Shown piece after piece: positions 22,313 to 33,477 of a stretch of DNA of 64,000 bases. The stretch covers positions 124,001 to 188,000 of the forward strand of contig JADNYJ010000008.1 in the NCBI GenBank assembly GCA_015501075.1, given 5' to 3'. Below the pieces are notes generated by a model, which searched no databases, had not been told where the DNA came from, and worked only from the letters and a program-made list of their open reading frames with translations. Made by a program: the position numbers and the translations under genes. Origin of the DNA: Gymnopilus junonius. Lineage: Eukaryota > Basidiomycota > Agaricomycetes > Agaricales > Galerinaceae. Position 1 is the stretch's first letter. The number at the start of each line of letters is the position of its first letter.

Positions 22313-24423
22313 CAGTGTTGTCATAGACGGGGGTCAAGACCCGTCCGTCAAGTGGTCCAGTCAAAGAAGCCCGTCAAGTCAACCTTGTTGACAGACGGGG
22401 TCAAGGGCATTTCGTGGGATACCGGTATCCGGTTATAGCACTCCACCGGGCCTTCCTCCGTCCTCTTCTCTCGAGTCAGTCGATTGAACTAACCAATATA
22501 TAGACCAAATCTGCAGTTCAAATGCATAGATTATAATTCAGAGACAAATATAAGAGATTTATGAGCTTAAATTGTCAAAAAACAGCTGCCACTACACATG
22601 AAAGCAGTCTCACGAGGTCGTGCCATCATCCATCTCCACATCTTGGTCCGTTACCATCATCTCCTCTTCATTGCTGGTGTCATACGCAGCCAGCTCAGCC
22701 TCCAGATTCTGAATACCTGCTTTCCAATAAAACTCAAAACGCGTTGTCGCCACTGTGTCTCCGTTGGCTGGATAGTCAAAGAGCTCCTTAAGGGGTATTT
22801 GTCGACGTCGGCGTGGCTGCTGCTGGGTTGGTTGGGGTGGACAAGTAATGGACGTGGCTGGGCGGAGAACATGCTGGGCGAGGTGGGGACCGCTTTGTGG
22901 CATTACACTTGCTGGTAGGTCATCCTCTTCTTCGTCCTCTTCTGAACGAGCACTGGCTGCCTCACTTACAATGGAATCTAAGAAGACGGCCGGGGATTCC
23001 TCTGTCTCAGGAGTGCTGGATGTTTCCGTCACGTCCAGCTCTCCAAACTTGCGCTTCTTTCGTGTTGGAAGCAATCCGGCTGCTGCATGGCGTCTTGTAA
23101 TGTCAGTTTTGAGAATCCCGGTTTTGTGGACGGTCTTCATGTCTAATTTATTCCGTCTCTTTGTGTGGATGTTACCAAATATGCTGAACGATCTTTCACA
23201 GCCAGCTGAATTCGCGATGACGCTCAGAATTCGTATGGCAAGCTTTGTCAGGCAATTACGGCCAGCGGGAGGTTCATCATCTTTTTGAGTGTCTATGCGC
23301 GTCATGGGTTTTGATTAGGTAGGGCTGTGAAGATGAGTTAACGATTTTAATTAAGAATACACAGTGGAGACCGCTCACCTCATTTTCAACGGTCATTACT
23401 GTAGTAATAACATTTGTTTTCGCCACGTTTTTCCATCCATCACACTGGCCAGTCGCAAATTTACCCCTCACTTTCACTTCGACGCGATCCTCGACAGTCT
23501 TGACGTGTGCATCCAGAACACGGCCACTCAGGATGCGCCGATCAGGGACAGCGACATTCTTTGGAAACCACTTGCCAGAAAACAAGCGCGTTTGTGGATT
23601 GTTGGCAGCATTCCACGGGATTGAACATGCAACGAACCATTCACATACATCACGTTCAAAGTCAACCTGCTCTCCACTCCTCCTCTTTGGCCCTTCAGGA
23701 AGACGAGCTTCCGAGAAACTTGATGCTGGCGTGACGGATGGTGACTTTGACTTGCCGGTGGCCTGGGCTGCTTCGTACTCATCTTGATCACGCTTGGCCT
23801 TCCTCTTGACCTCCTCTGTGATGTTAGGACACTCCCGGAAAAGATGCTTCTTCATCGGAGCAAGTTTTCCTACACATGGATTGACTCCAAGAAGAGCCGT
23901 ACCTTGTTCAAGTGCAATATCAATACTCTTTGGACAGTTGGGAGCACATTTGTTACAGACCTTCCTTCACCAAGTCAAGTTCCTGGCGGACAGAGCTACG
24001 CTGACCACGAAGAATTGCTTCCTTATCAAGCACTTGTAATTTGAGGACATGTACGCGGACGCAATACTTGCACCAAGCATTAGGATGAGACTGGTCAGTC
24101 TTGTACTTTGTTTTGTTGCCAATGAAATGCTCCCATAGTGGCGATTTGGGTGGCATACTTGATGGCACAGGATGCGGAGCACGTTGGAGTGGGGAGGAAA
24201 AAGCTCAGACGAAGACAAGGCATTTTTTTTTCTATCCATCGAAGGTCGGTTTGTGCAAGACATGAGCCGCGACGTAGAAATAACTATGGTACACCTAATC
24301 TAATCTTCTAATTGAACATGTGACATTGACCCGTCAACGATTGTTGACTGACCCGTCAAAGTTTGACAGACCCTTTGACTTGACGACTTCTCTTGACCGA
24401 CCTTGACGGTCAAGACAACAACG
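22313..24423 (-). mobile_element. hAT-superfamily DNA transposon, internally deleted
   Basis: This 2,111-bp element is bounded by 8-bp GACAATGG duplications. The left end begins CAGTGTTGTC and the right end, read inward, begins CGTTGTTGTC, giving a short imperfect terminal inverted repeat. Subterminal regions at both ends are packed with GTCAA/TTGAC motifs in both orientations, as expected of transposase binding sites. The interior encodes, on the minus strand, BED-like and hAT C-terminal segments but not the central catalytic region, so the copy is probably non-autonomous. Nearly clean duplications suggest a fairly recent insertion between the secreted hydrolase and the Clp1-like gene. Confidence 0.82.
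22610..24156 (-). pseudogene. hAT transposase remnant with BED-like finger and C-terminal dimerisation region
   Basis: From the ATG at 24156 the frame reads MPPKSPLWEHFIGNKTKYK then NAWCKYC, a BED zinc-finger start. Next comes MKKHLFRECPNI, the finger's second half. A block typical of hAT proteins with a DUF659-like region follows: CEWFVACSIPWNAANNPQTR, VPDRRILSGRVLDAHVK, KFATGQCDGWKNVAKTNVI. Then the sequence jumps to LAIRILSVIANSAGCERSFS and NIHTKRRNKLDMKTVHK, the hAT dimerisation motif, and a Glu/Asp-rich tail. About 300-400 residues holding most of the catalytic core are absent compared with usual hAT transposases, and frames between blocks do not join. It is not expected to be active by itself. 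Confidence 0.78.
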
Positions 24424-24431
24424 GACAATGG
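24424..24431. repeat. target-site duplication, right copy
   Basis: GACAATGG is identical to the 8 bp at 22305-22312, immediately outside the right end of the hAT-type element. Confidence 0.75.
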
Positions 24432-24879
24432 GATGATGGCATCAAATTCAGCGCCATCAGTGCTTTGTGCCCCTAATTAGGAAAGCGGCCAAACGATAAA
24501 CCTCAGCTTCTTCCCTCCATCCCTTCTTGCTTTTCTACCACACAGACGTCACCCCCTGTTGTCTATAATGCTTGTATAGTGCCCGTTGCTCTTGAAGCTT
24601 GAACAAAGATTCTTCGTGCTAGGGTATTGTTTGCTCTGGTCGTCACTTTCTGACTCGTCACTCGTCACGCTCAGGTTTTCAGCGTACGGAAGTCGGCACT
24701 GACGCCTGCTCTTTTGCTCATGGGCTCTGTTCTCATGATTAGTTCTTTACAAATGGCTGCAGATGATTGAACCATTCATCCGCCTCGATGCGAATATCTG
24801 TGGCTTTGAAACATAAGAAACCTACAACTCGCGGCCAGTTCATTTTCAAAAAATTACCTTTCTGGTATGCCTCGCGGCT

Positions 24880-25412
24880 TGGATTGGTTCTAAAATGCGG
24901 TCCTTATAGCTAGAAAAGGCTGGAAAAGACCGGAAACAATGTGTCGGATTTGGAATTCTTGTACTGTCTGGTGCATTGGTTTCCATATGTTTGCTGGGTG
25001 GTTACCTTGCTGGATTCATTTTCGGAACGCTGCCCCGGTGAAAATGGGACGACCAATCGATTTATTTCCAGTCCGGGCAACTCCAAACGGTTTCCTGCAG
25101 TCGGATTGTTTGGTGTTGTCTGGTTACGGCACCCCTTTCCCATGTAAGGAACCAATCAACCAGATTTCAGACCTATTTTTTGCTTTATTTGTGCTTTGTG
25201 GGTTCTTCTATTTGGTCTTCTGATCCTATCACTTTCCTTGATTGGTAAATCTGGATGCTCTGCTGTGTCGTTGACTTGGATTGCCTCCAATCCAAGTTGA
25301 ACCATTGTCATGCGAGAGTATATAAGGAGGGGCGCGTCTCCATTTTTCGTTCAAACTCTTTCTTCCTTCTCTCGTAACCTTCCTCTATCCCATCCCTCGA
25401 ACATTCTCAACC
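24880..25412 (+). promoter_or_regulatory. promoter of Clp1-like gene A: CCAAT boxes, inverted repeat, TATA
   Basis: A TATATAA box at 25319-25325 lies 88 nt before the ATG. Upstream is a perfect 10-bp inverted repeat, ACTTGGATTG (25274-25283) and CAATCCAAGT (25288-25297). CCAAT or ATTGG cores recur near 24885, 24970, 25050, 25150 and 25238. A pyrimidine-rich leader follows the TATA box. Function is inferred from position. Confidence 0.5.
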
Positions 25413-26604
25413 ATGGTCTTTCGCCCCAATAACTTTGCCAAGAAACCTATCAAGGAGAACCAGCCTCCTTCCCGTCTCACCCTCAGCTCAAAGCTCGCAG
25501 CGCGTCTCGGACGTGGAAGTGCCGCTGCCCATGGCCATCGCCGCACCAGGTCGAATGGCTCGAGTGCCATGATTCGTACCCCCAAGTACGCCGCCCAGCA
25601 AGCGAAGAGGCGCGACGATTACAAATTGAAGAGGTCCAAGTTTCTGAGGATCCCTGTCCCGGCCCTTCCAGTCATGGCGGACGTGGAGGTGGCTACCGGC
25701 ACTGCTCCCAATGCGAAGACGGTCCACCTTGCTTTGCCGAGAGAGCTTCCCCGTCCTGAATACAAAGAAATCAACCAGGAAATCCTCGAGTACGTCGATG
25801 CTAGCTTTGCCGATACCGAGTTGGAATACGTACGGGATAACGTCTTATTCCTCGCTCCCCAGTAAGTCATTGAACGTTCTATTCCCTTTTCCCCCTTTTT
25901 AACATACTCCTAGGCTCGTAGAGTCCCTCACCAGCGTTCGAATCAACTCATCCAAGGATCAGATTCCCAAGGAGCTCACCATTATCGCCAACGACAAGAC
26001 GGCTGTCACCCCCAGCCATATCATGGCAATCTGGACCAAACGCCCCGATAACGCATCCGCATCCCGCCCACAGAAAGTTACCCTCTATCCCGTGCACAGT
26101 CTCGTTCTTGCGATGTACTGTTCCAACCTTCCAAAGCCACCTCCTACGCTCCCCCTCCCCGTCCACCAGAGTGGAGAACAAGAGGTCAAGGTGCCTGTCT
26201 GGACCTTGTGCCTTCCTTCCTCCGAAACTTATCCTCAGTTGGCACTTTACTTGTACACGAAGAATTCCAACGGCCTCATGCGTAACATCTTCCCTTCCGC
26301 ACCACCAGATCACTTTTTCGAAAACCAAGGACAGCTCTCGTCATTTGCCACGCACCTCGCGCAGACGTTCACTGTCCAGGCTTTGGCGAGGAATATCTTC
26401 AAGGTGCATGGGTTATGGCAGAACGCCTGCGCGTTGGGTATTTACGACGGGCAGTTATGGGAAACGATGGATTTGATGTGGGCTACCATGCTCACTGCCC
26501 TCGCTATTGCTACCAACAATACGTCTTTATTGGCTTCCCTTCGTCAAGAGTCGCCGCCCGCTGAAGATCCTGTTCCGCAAGCGTCGACCTCATCGTCTGC
26601 TTAA
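25413..26604 (+). CDS. Clp1-like protein A
   Basis: Two exons (25413-25861, 25914-26604) give a 379-residue protein. It begins MVFRPNNFAKKPIKENQPPS with a basic Arg/Lys-rich N-terminus, including QQAKRRDDYKLKRSKF, a likely nuclear signal. The conserved half reads VTLYPVHSLVLAMYCSNLPK, VKVPVWTLCLPSSETYPQL, LYLYTKNSNGLMRNIFP, then ARNIFKVHGLWQNACALGI and LMWATMLTALAIA. This pattern fits the basidiomycete Clp1 family. Coprinopsis clampless1 and Ustilago Clp1 act downstream of homeodomain mating-type proteins in clamp formation and dikaryon proliferation, and have a similar length. The frame is intact, with a strong TATA promoter. Family assignment is from memory of motif pattern and size. Confidence 0.6.
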
Positions 26605-27223
26605 CCTGCTTGCTCGTCGACCATCTCTCGTTATCTTTATATCGCCTTCTCATGCATCATACATCGATTTCATCATCTGTCCTCAATGACGTCGGCATGT
26701 CCACCCATAGCTCAACTCAGCCCTCATTCATCATCCCTTCATTTCATCTATCATCAACCATTTTTTGTTATCCATCCACCATTTCCGCATCACACACGAA
26801 TACACGAATTGTTTTTGTTCTGCATCGCTTCCCTTTTTTTATTCTCTCTTTCTTGTGGAATTTATTATCTTTATTCTCTCTTTCTCTCTCTCACAAGCTT
26901 AACGTCATGATATTGGCTCGGTATACTAGATGTGTAGTATAATACAAGCATTATGCGATATGTACTATGACAAGTGTTGTACTATGGAACTAAAATGAAT
27001 TAAAATTCTAAACGATTTTAAACAGCTGAGGATTGAGCAGATCTATTCATCTATCTCCATAATCTACATATATAATAAAAGAAGGATTTTCCCATACGTC
27101 GCCATTCGGCCTGCGTGACGTTTAATGGCGCCTGGGAGATGGGTGTAGAGTGACGAGTTTATACGACACGTTTGACCTGATTGATTTATAAAGTGTGAGT
27201 CAGGCATTCTTTGGTTCATGATG
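26605..27223. other. convergent 3' region
   Basis: This 3' UTR sequence lies between Clp1-like A and the carbonic anhydrase. It is pyrimidine-rich near 26780-26900 (CTCTCTTTCTCTCTCTC). No gene was seen. Confidence 0.4.
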
Positions 27224-27901
27224 TCAGAAATTCATCACCTTTCCGGTAGCCGTATCGTGCACCCAACCGGTGATCACAGTGCCTTCCGCGAGAAGGGAGC
27301 TTTCCTTCAAGAATTTGACATCGCCCTCAACACTTTCGTCCAAGTTTGCATAAGCAGCAAGGAAATTGATATCATTCACGGCATGGGCGACGGCCGTATT
27401 TCCAGGAGCTTCTGATTTAACCTTGGTTCTCAGAGATTCGTTCGTGAAAGTGAACATGCCGCAGTCGGTGTGGTGAATGATCGCAACCTCGCGGGTCCCA
27501 AGAAGGCGTTGAGAGATTATAATGCTTCGGAGGGCCTCTCTCCTATGTTGGATTTCAGAGTACTGCAGAACAAACTAACGGTCAACATGGGTAGTAACAT
27601 ACGCCGAAGCTCCACCGTTGCGGAGTATATGAGCATCTCCCAGGTCGAGGCCAATTTGCGTAGCCGGACTATGTTTAATGTTTTTTATTGGACATTTACA
27701 ACCTCGGGCTTGAACGTACTCGATGCGCGCATCCATGCAAGCGACTGATATGAGGGTAAGGATTATTTCGCATAGGGTTGGATGTTTATTAGAACTCACC
27801 AACGACAAGCTTCTTGTTAGGGACACTGAGCTTGAGGTCGCCTTGTCGAAAGAAGTAATATATTTGTCGTTATGAGCAGCGAAAGTTTCGTGAGCAGACA
27901 T
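27224..27901 (-). CDS. beta-class carbonic anhydrase
   Basis: This is a zinc enzyme interconverting CO2 and bicarbonate; in fungi it supplies bicarbonate and feeds CO2 sensing. The start is MSAHETFAAHNDKYITSFDK. Splicing with a donor GTACGT near 27720 gives SVACMDARIDPATQIGLDLG, then DAHILRNGGASA. Family motifs are CMDAR (Zn cysteine and the Asp/Arg pair) and HHTDCGMFTF (Zn His and Cys), preceded by LRSIIISQRLLGTREVAI. It ends VITGWVHDTATGKVMNF. It is of the short beta-CA type (about 170 residues). One base is missing near 27842 (FDK/GDLKLSVPNKKLVV). It sits between the two Clp1-like genes with no evident link. Confidence 0.88.
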
Positions 27902-30617
27902 GGTTCCAATGGGTAAAGAACAAGACCTTGAAAGAAACTCGAAGACAGTATACACAAGGTAGGGTTTATCTAGGGGTATTTATACAGATAGGGCTCTAGA
28001 TCTCTGTAAGCATTGGGGCATCATTTATCGGAGAGATTATTGGCAACTAAGGGTTTTTGCTCACCGTAACGTAAATTTCAAGTCAGAATATAGTCGGACA
28101 TCGGTCAGTCCTGTCAAGCTAGCTTCGTTAGTGAGAACATCGTTAGCCCGCGCACCAGGCTGGATAAACACCTGGACCTGAGTGAGGGGCTGCTATCTTT
28201 TTAAACGTACCTTCAAAGCGCTTGTTTGAAAAATGACGATAGGATTTACACAGCCGTTGCAGGCTGGTCGTTTTCTTTATAAGGACCCCCCGGTGGCCAT
28301 CCATCCAGCGTTGGAACTTGGCAATCCCAGTGTATTTATAAATACATGTGGATCCAGGACCACAAATCACAATGAAAAATGTGGTTACCCACGACATACA
28401 TAGTCGTAGGGATTACAAGACCCGACTTCACTCCGCTTCAGCCAAAGAACAGGTTCAAGCGTAGCGCATAGTGACAGGAATAAAAAGATGGACCGAGAAA
28501 GGGGAGACGAATTCGTGACACTTATGTATTATGTAAGCATAGGCTCGGAGTAAGCCCAACTCCGGCCCGGTAACCGGGCACCTTCGCTAAGGCTTGGAGC
28601 CTGGAGGGTTCACTGAACCACGTCGCTCTCTTGAAGAAAGCCATCTGTAGTTCTAGAGCTTTTTTAACGCTTATAGTACATGGTATGGAATACAACTATT
28701 TAATATTTTGATTTATTAATCTGGCTGTTGTTGCAGGAACTTCAGCTTTCAACTAGGATTATAATAACATATGGGACAAACTAAAGATTTTCAAATGAAA
28801 ACTTGCCATACATGTTATGAGACACTACTACAGCACGTACTGTAATGTGAAATGCATAAATATGAACGAAAGCAAACAGACCGGTTGGCACCATTGTAGT
28901 ATAACCTGAAATTGGCTCGATTTTTACGATTTTTGTAAGTAGGCTGTACAAAATTGGGAGTGCCTGGTTTATTGACCATGGTATTAAGAGTATAAATGAA
29001 TGGCTCAGTTTAGTTGGCAAATCCAGGGCAACATCGTGCAGTCCACTCAAAGGAGACGAGAATAAGGTTTGCGACGTCCAGAAGACATTTCATCGTCCTT
29101 CCAAAAATTATATAGTTTTGTCTATATAGCTTCTCCGCATGAGTTAACATATCTCACTGCATCACGAATCAAATCACGGCTCTATAACCGACTGAAGTGC
29201 CCAAAGCTTGCTACTAGGATTAAAGGCCGTGTAGCCTAAACAATGCAGTGTAAATAGCACGAACCTTCGATAGAATTGTTGGAAATTAATTGGCTGGTAA
29301 AAATGGCGGCCCTCAAGAGAGTTTGTACATACACTGAGTGAAGTATGAACACCAATCTCACAGCTTCTCGAATACAGCGTCACTGAATTGCACTTGTTCG
29401 AAGAGAAAGGTGGAGACAGAATGTACGAGCGGAGACTGCGGCGGAAAGTGAAATTTTGGACAACCGACACAGCTCAACCCTTTCTCATCCAGGTTCATCA
29501 CTCAAAAATCCTTCCAAATATCTGCGTACTTGTCATGTTCTTTCCCGTGGTACTTTTAGCAGTATCTCCAAAATAAATGTATCTGTGGATAAATATTTCT
29601 TCTTTATTTCAAGAGCGCTGCCCATAATGCCATCCTGCCTCTGCTCACTTACTGCATGGCATAAGACATTGCTATTATAATACATACTGGTGTAGTTCGT
29701 CCATGCTGCGCAAGATCCAATATTCACGTTCCCCCTTTCTCCTTACCGGAAAATTTGTGACCTGTCAGTCAAGGTCAGGCGTTGAACACGCTGGCTTTTG
29801 TGTCATGTGTTGCTAGTGCACAGTGATTACATATTGTGTCATTCTGTTTCTCGACAATGAAACGCCAATATAATACATCGAGCTGGGAGTCCGACAAGAA
29901 ACGTTGGTTCCGGTGAAATCGTGCACGAGCTTGATCATGGAGAGATCTCGTGGGTGCGACACTGCACTGGGTCGGATTCCTTGGCACTGTTCTGAAGGCC
30001 AGGGCCCTGCGATTTTACAAACTCGGATTATGCGATGATTAACATTGGGAGAAATTACTACTTATCAACGATGCGCGACGGGATAACCAAGTAGATAGCT
30101 ATAATGGACTAGATAGATAATACGAGATAAAAGGTATTACGTGAGCGTTCGTGTGTGTCAGGAGTCGTAAAATAAATCAAGAAATAGATATCGACGGTAT
30201 TTCGAGTCGAGTTGGCCGAGAGAGGGGAAATATGGGTGAGATATTATTGGATAGACGAGATGTAGCATTGAAAGGAAAGCAAGAAATCGATGACGAGCAG
30301 ATTATCGAGAGGGGAAACGGAAAGGAAAGGAAAGAAAGATGAGAAAGATACAACAAATTAAGATCCGACAGCGGAGGAGCGTGATTTTGAAGGATCACGC
30401 GTTGTATCGTTCAATGACATTAGGATGGCGATGTAAGCGATCAACCGAGGTCTTTTGAGGATGGGATTATCGATGGGATGGCGATTTTCACCGAAATCGT
30501 GATTAGGCGAGGTCCTCCGACTCGTGGAATCCGAAACAGCCATGAGGTAGGCTATGTTTTCTGGGACCTGCAGGCTGCGATGCCAAAAAAAGGGAACAAT
30601 GAAAGACAAGGCGAGGA
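27902..30617. other. 2.7-kb intergenic region, no recognised gene
   Basis: Only short unsupported frames are present. Near 28570 a GCCCGG-TAA-CCGGGC hairpin and near 28608 a GGTTCACTGAACC near-palindrome occur, without tRNA features. A purine-rich stretch (GAGAGG, GGAAAG) spans about 30220-30350. I see no transposon ends. Confidence 0.4.
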
Positions 30618-31345
30618 TCAAATTTGAAGCCCCGCCTTGCGAATCTTACGGCCCTCAGCGGAGACGTTGAACGCGGTCTGCAAAATCTGCATCAAGCGCT
30701 GGCTGCGCAGGCCCAGCGAGAGTGTGTTCTTCCACATGCCATGACAGTAGTAATGAATCCTTTCGGATTGATCCTTGGGGTACCGTGACAGAATCAGGGA
30801 CATGGCAGCCGCGTTCGGGAATTCCTCTACCACCTCCACTGGCAACAAATGCCATGAAAGCAGATTAGTGTCTGTCTCGAGGCCCATTCCAAATAGGAGC
30901 AAGACTGCGAGGGATTCGACGTGCGGGACAATGATGGGGACCACAGGCAGAGCGACCACGAGGGCCTGGCCACTGGCTGATGTGATATAATGGGGAATGG
31001 GTGCTGTTGAGCCTGGTGGCGTTGGGGGGAACGTGATGCGTTGTTGGCTAGAGAAAGCTTGTTCGTAGAGGGTACGGTCGATCGGGAGCATAATAGGCGG
31101 CTCGGCGGGGTCCTGTCCGGAACTGGTGGCGGCGAGGACGTGCGTGGGCATGTGCGCGTCCCGGACCACGAACATGTCGAAAGTTGGGCCTGGGGTGATA
31201 CCTCTGGGCAGATTGGTAGGTCGTAAGTTGAAATGATAACATAAAGCTCTGTACTGGTATGTCAGTATGGAGAAAAAGATATTGAGGAAACGGCACGTCA
31301 CTCAAGAGGGTCAGCTCTTGTGGCTAAGATTGACTGACGTTGCAT
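30618..31345 (-). CDS. Clp1-like protein B (short)
   Basis: Exon 1 (31302-31345, MQRQSILATRADPLE) joins exon 2 (30618-31203) to give 209 residues. The protein reads GITPGPTFDMFVVRDAHMPT, HVLAATSSG, then ALPVVPIIVPHVESLAVLLL, FGMGLETDTNLLSWHLLP, VVEEFPNAAAMSLIL and IHYYCHGMWKNTLSLGLRSQ. It aligns by eye with protein A: VKVPVWTLCLPSSETYPQL with VALPVVPIIVPHVESLAVL, and VHGLWQNACALG with CHGMWKNTLSLG. It lacks A's basic N-terminus. It matches the pattern of proteins annotated as Clp1-like in Agaricomycetes. The frame is intact. A developmental role is inferred only from family. Confidence 0.6.
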
Positions 31346-33477
31346 TGTAGGTCGTTGGGAGGGCGTAGTTGATAAAAAAGTGAAGGAAGGGCGTGGCGTG
31401 AAAGGTATTGTATAAAGTCGCGTCGTTTCAGTGAGGTCGTAATACAGGAATACAGAGGTCTTGACAGGGAGAGGGATCGGAAGGCGCGTAGGAGCTCAGC
31501 GAAAGAGCCCTTTGCAAGGAAAGGAGGGTGAGGTTAGTGGGAAATGGAAGGAAGGAGGGCGGAGAGAGTATGGGGAACAATGAAAGAGAGGAAAAATTAG
31601 GCGACTCCGTTCGTTACACTTATAAGTCCGCTTCTCGGCAAGATAATCGGGCTCCGGTTCCCAATGGGTTACGCTCAAAGGCTAAACGATGTCTGTTGCC
31701 CTTTTTCCAGGGCCACCTTCTCCGAGATCTTCGTTGGCCTCGAACAATTCCCTCCTTGTTGCATGTCAAAGCTTCCGCAGTCTCGTATTGTTCTCCTCCT
31801 CTCGCTTGCAGGCATTGTCCGAGGAAAAATCCTCCTTGGGTTTTGCCAGGTTTTGCCCAATGTTCATCAAATGGAAATAAATATCAGCCACGAGGCAAAA
31901 TAGGGAGTAAAAGTATGTGATGACATTTAAGTAATATACCGTCACCCAGCCCACGCTAATGAATGCGGAACCGAACTTGCAGAGCTGTTGTCAAGCCAAG
32001 GTGGTTTAATAGACTCTTCCTACAGCGATTCGTCGATTTCTAGGCGCCTGAAAACGAAGGAGTCGCGCATGTGTAGCTACGTGTAGGTGGTAGAAGAGGA
32101 ACGTGGATATTCGGCTATCACACTGGCAGGTACGATTGCACCTGACAACCGATCGTTCGCACTAAATAAGGTTCGGAATCGTCCCAAAGTTGTACCCAAA
32201 CCTTCATCTTTTCCAGATCTTTTGTGTCAAGACGGTATGTATTCGGAGCGCTCATGGCGCCTCGTTTTTCTGGAGAGCACGCCGTCAAACCTCCACGTCG
32301 GCCGATGAAACGAGAGGCTCGTGTTGATTGGATGGTGACAATTTTTTCTTTCCGTATGCATATGCCTCCCCTTATTTAATTTAGATGCCATATGCTCTCT
32401 CGAAACGCCGCAATAATTAAGCAAGTTCTCTTCACCACCGGAAAATGATGCTTTCATTGGGGTCAATTAATTCATTGGCAAGTCAATGTCTTCTAGCCCA
32501 TACAAGTCATCAGTCAAACGATAACCTAGTACGCACGTCCTGTTTTTTATTTGATTGCAGGTTCTTGTTCATCTGTGCCCCCAATTACTAGAATACTATC
32601 ATCTCAGTTCAATGACAATTGGACAGAGCGAGACGCAACATTTCTGATCGTTCTGTCTATCGGAGTGGCCAAATACTATCAACTCCACCCTGCTGGGCAT
32701 CACTTGCTTCCTACGTCCTGGCCAGCCTCCAGGACTTACTAATCTCTTCAGGCTTCTGGGTCCCGAGTCTCGAGTCGAACACACGCCTGTCGACGAATTT
32801 TATTTTTCGTATGCTTTTGAGCCACTGGATCCTGTGAATTGCGAGGTGTTGGGTCCGACTTGCCTTTCAAGGCGCTTCTGTTGATCAATCGAAGCAGCAA
32901 TGTTTGTGATTTTTCTCAGTGAACAAAAGGCGAAAGATAAGGTTCTAGACAAAGCTTACAAGACGAATGCGTAGAACAAAAGATTGGCTGCCCAAGTGAA
33001 AATCCTCACCTCATTCATCATCTGGAAAATATCCGCCAGCTCGGGAATTCATTTACTGGTCATCTTGGATCCCACAGCAGCTTCTATACCTTGAAAATCA
33101 AGCCGTAAGCCGTGGTCATGTCGGATATAGAGTACCCGTTCAGCGACTATGATGGAAACTCGAAATCCAATCGTATGTTGCCAGCAAAATCATTCCGCGT
33201 AGGTTTACTAAATCCCCCTCGAAAACAAAGGTCGTTAGGCTGATATCCGAGTGAAGCTGCCAACTGCATGTCAACAACCTCATATTTAGCTGTCAATCCG
33301 AGTCGCGTCTATTTAATGTCCGATTGTGGTGTCCGGCGGTTGTTGCGGCATGAAACGAGAAAGTCAACGTGTAGATCCACGAAGCACCTGGGTGTACGTA
33401 CGCATTTGCTGTAAGTTCGTATCTTATTCGAGCACGAAAGCTGACCCGGTAAAAAAAAGTCTTACCAGTCCTCTAGG
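31346..33477. other. 2.1-kb intergenic region, no recognised gene
   Basis: I find no conserved coding block, transposon end or RNA gene. Short frames on both strands look random. The first 200 bp should contain the Clp1-like B promoter. Confidence 0.35.

Noticed and set aside
27680..27735. Apparent break between CMDARI and the LDLGDAH block of the carbonic anhydrase
   Set aside because: A GTACGT donor inside IEY gives CMDARIDPATQIGLDLG after splicing.
28560..28625. GCCCGG/CCGGGC hairpin and GGTTCACTGAACC as a possible tRNA
   Set aside because: Stem spacing does not fit a cloverleaf and no TpsiC loop consensus is present.
28781..29050. Hydrophobic 89-codon minus-strand frame
   Set aside because: AT-rich, unspliced and without family features; not supported as a gene.
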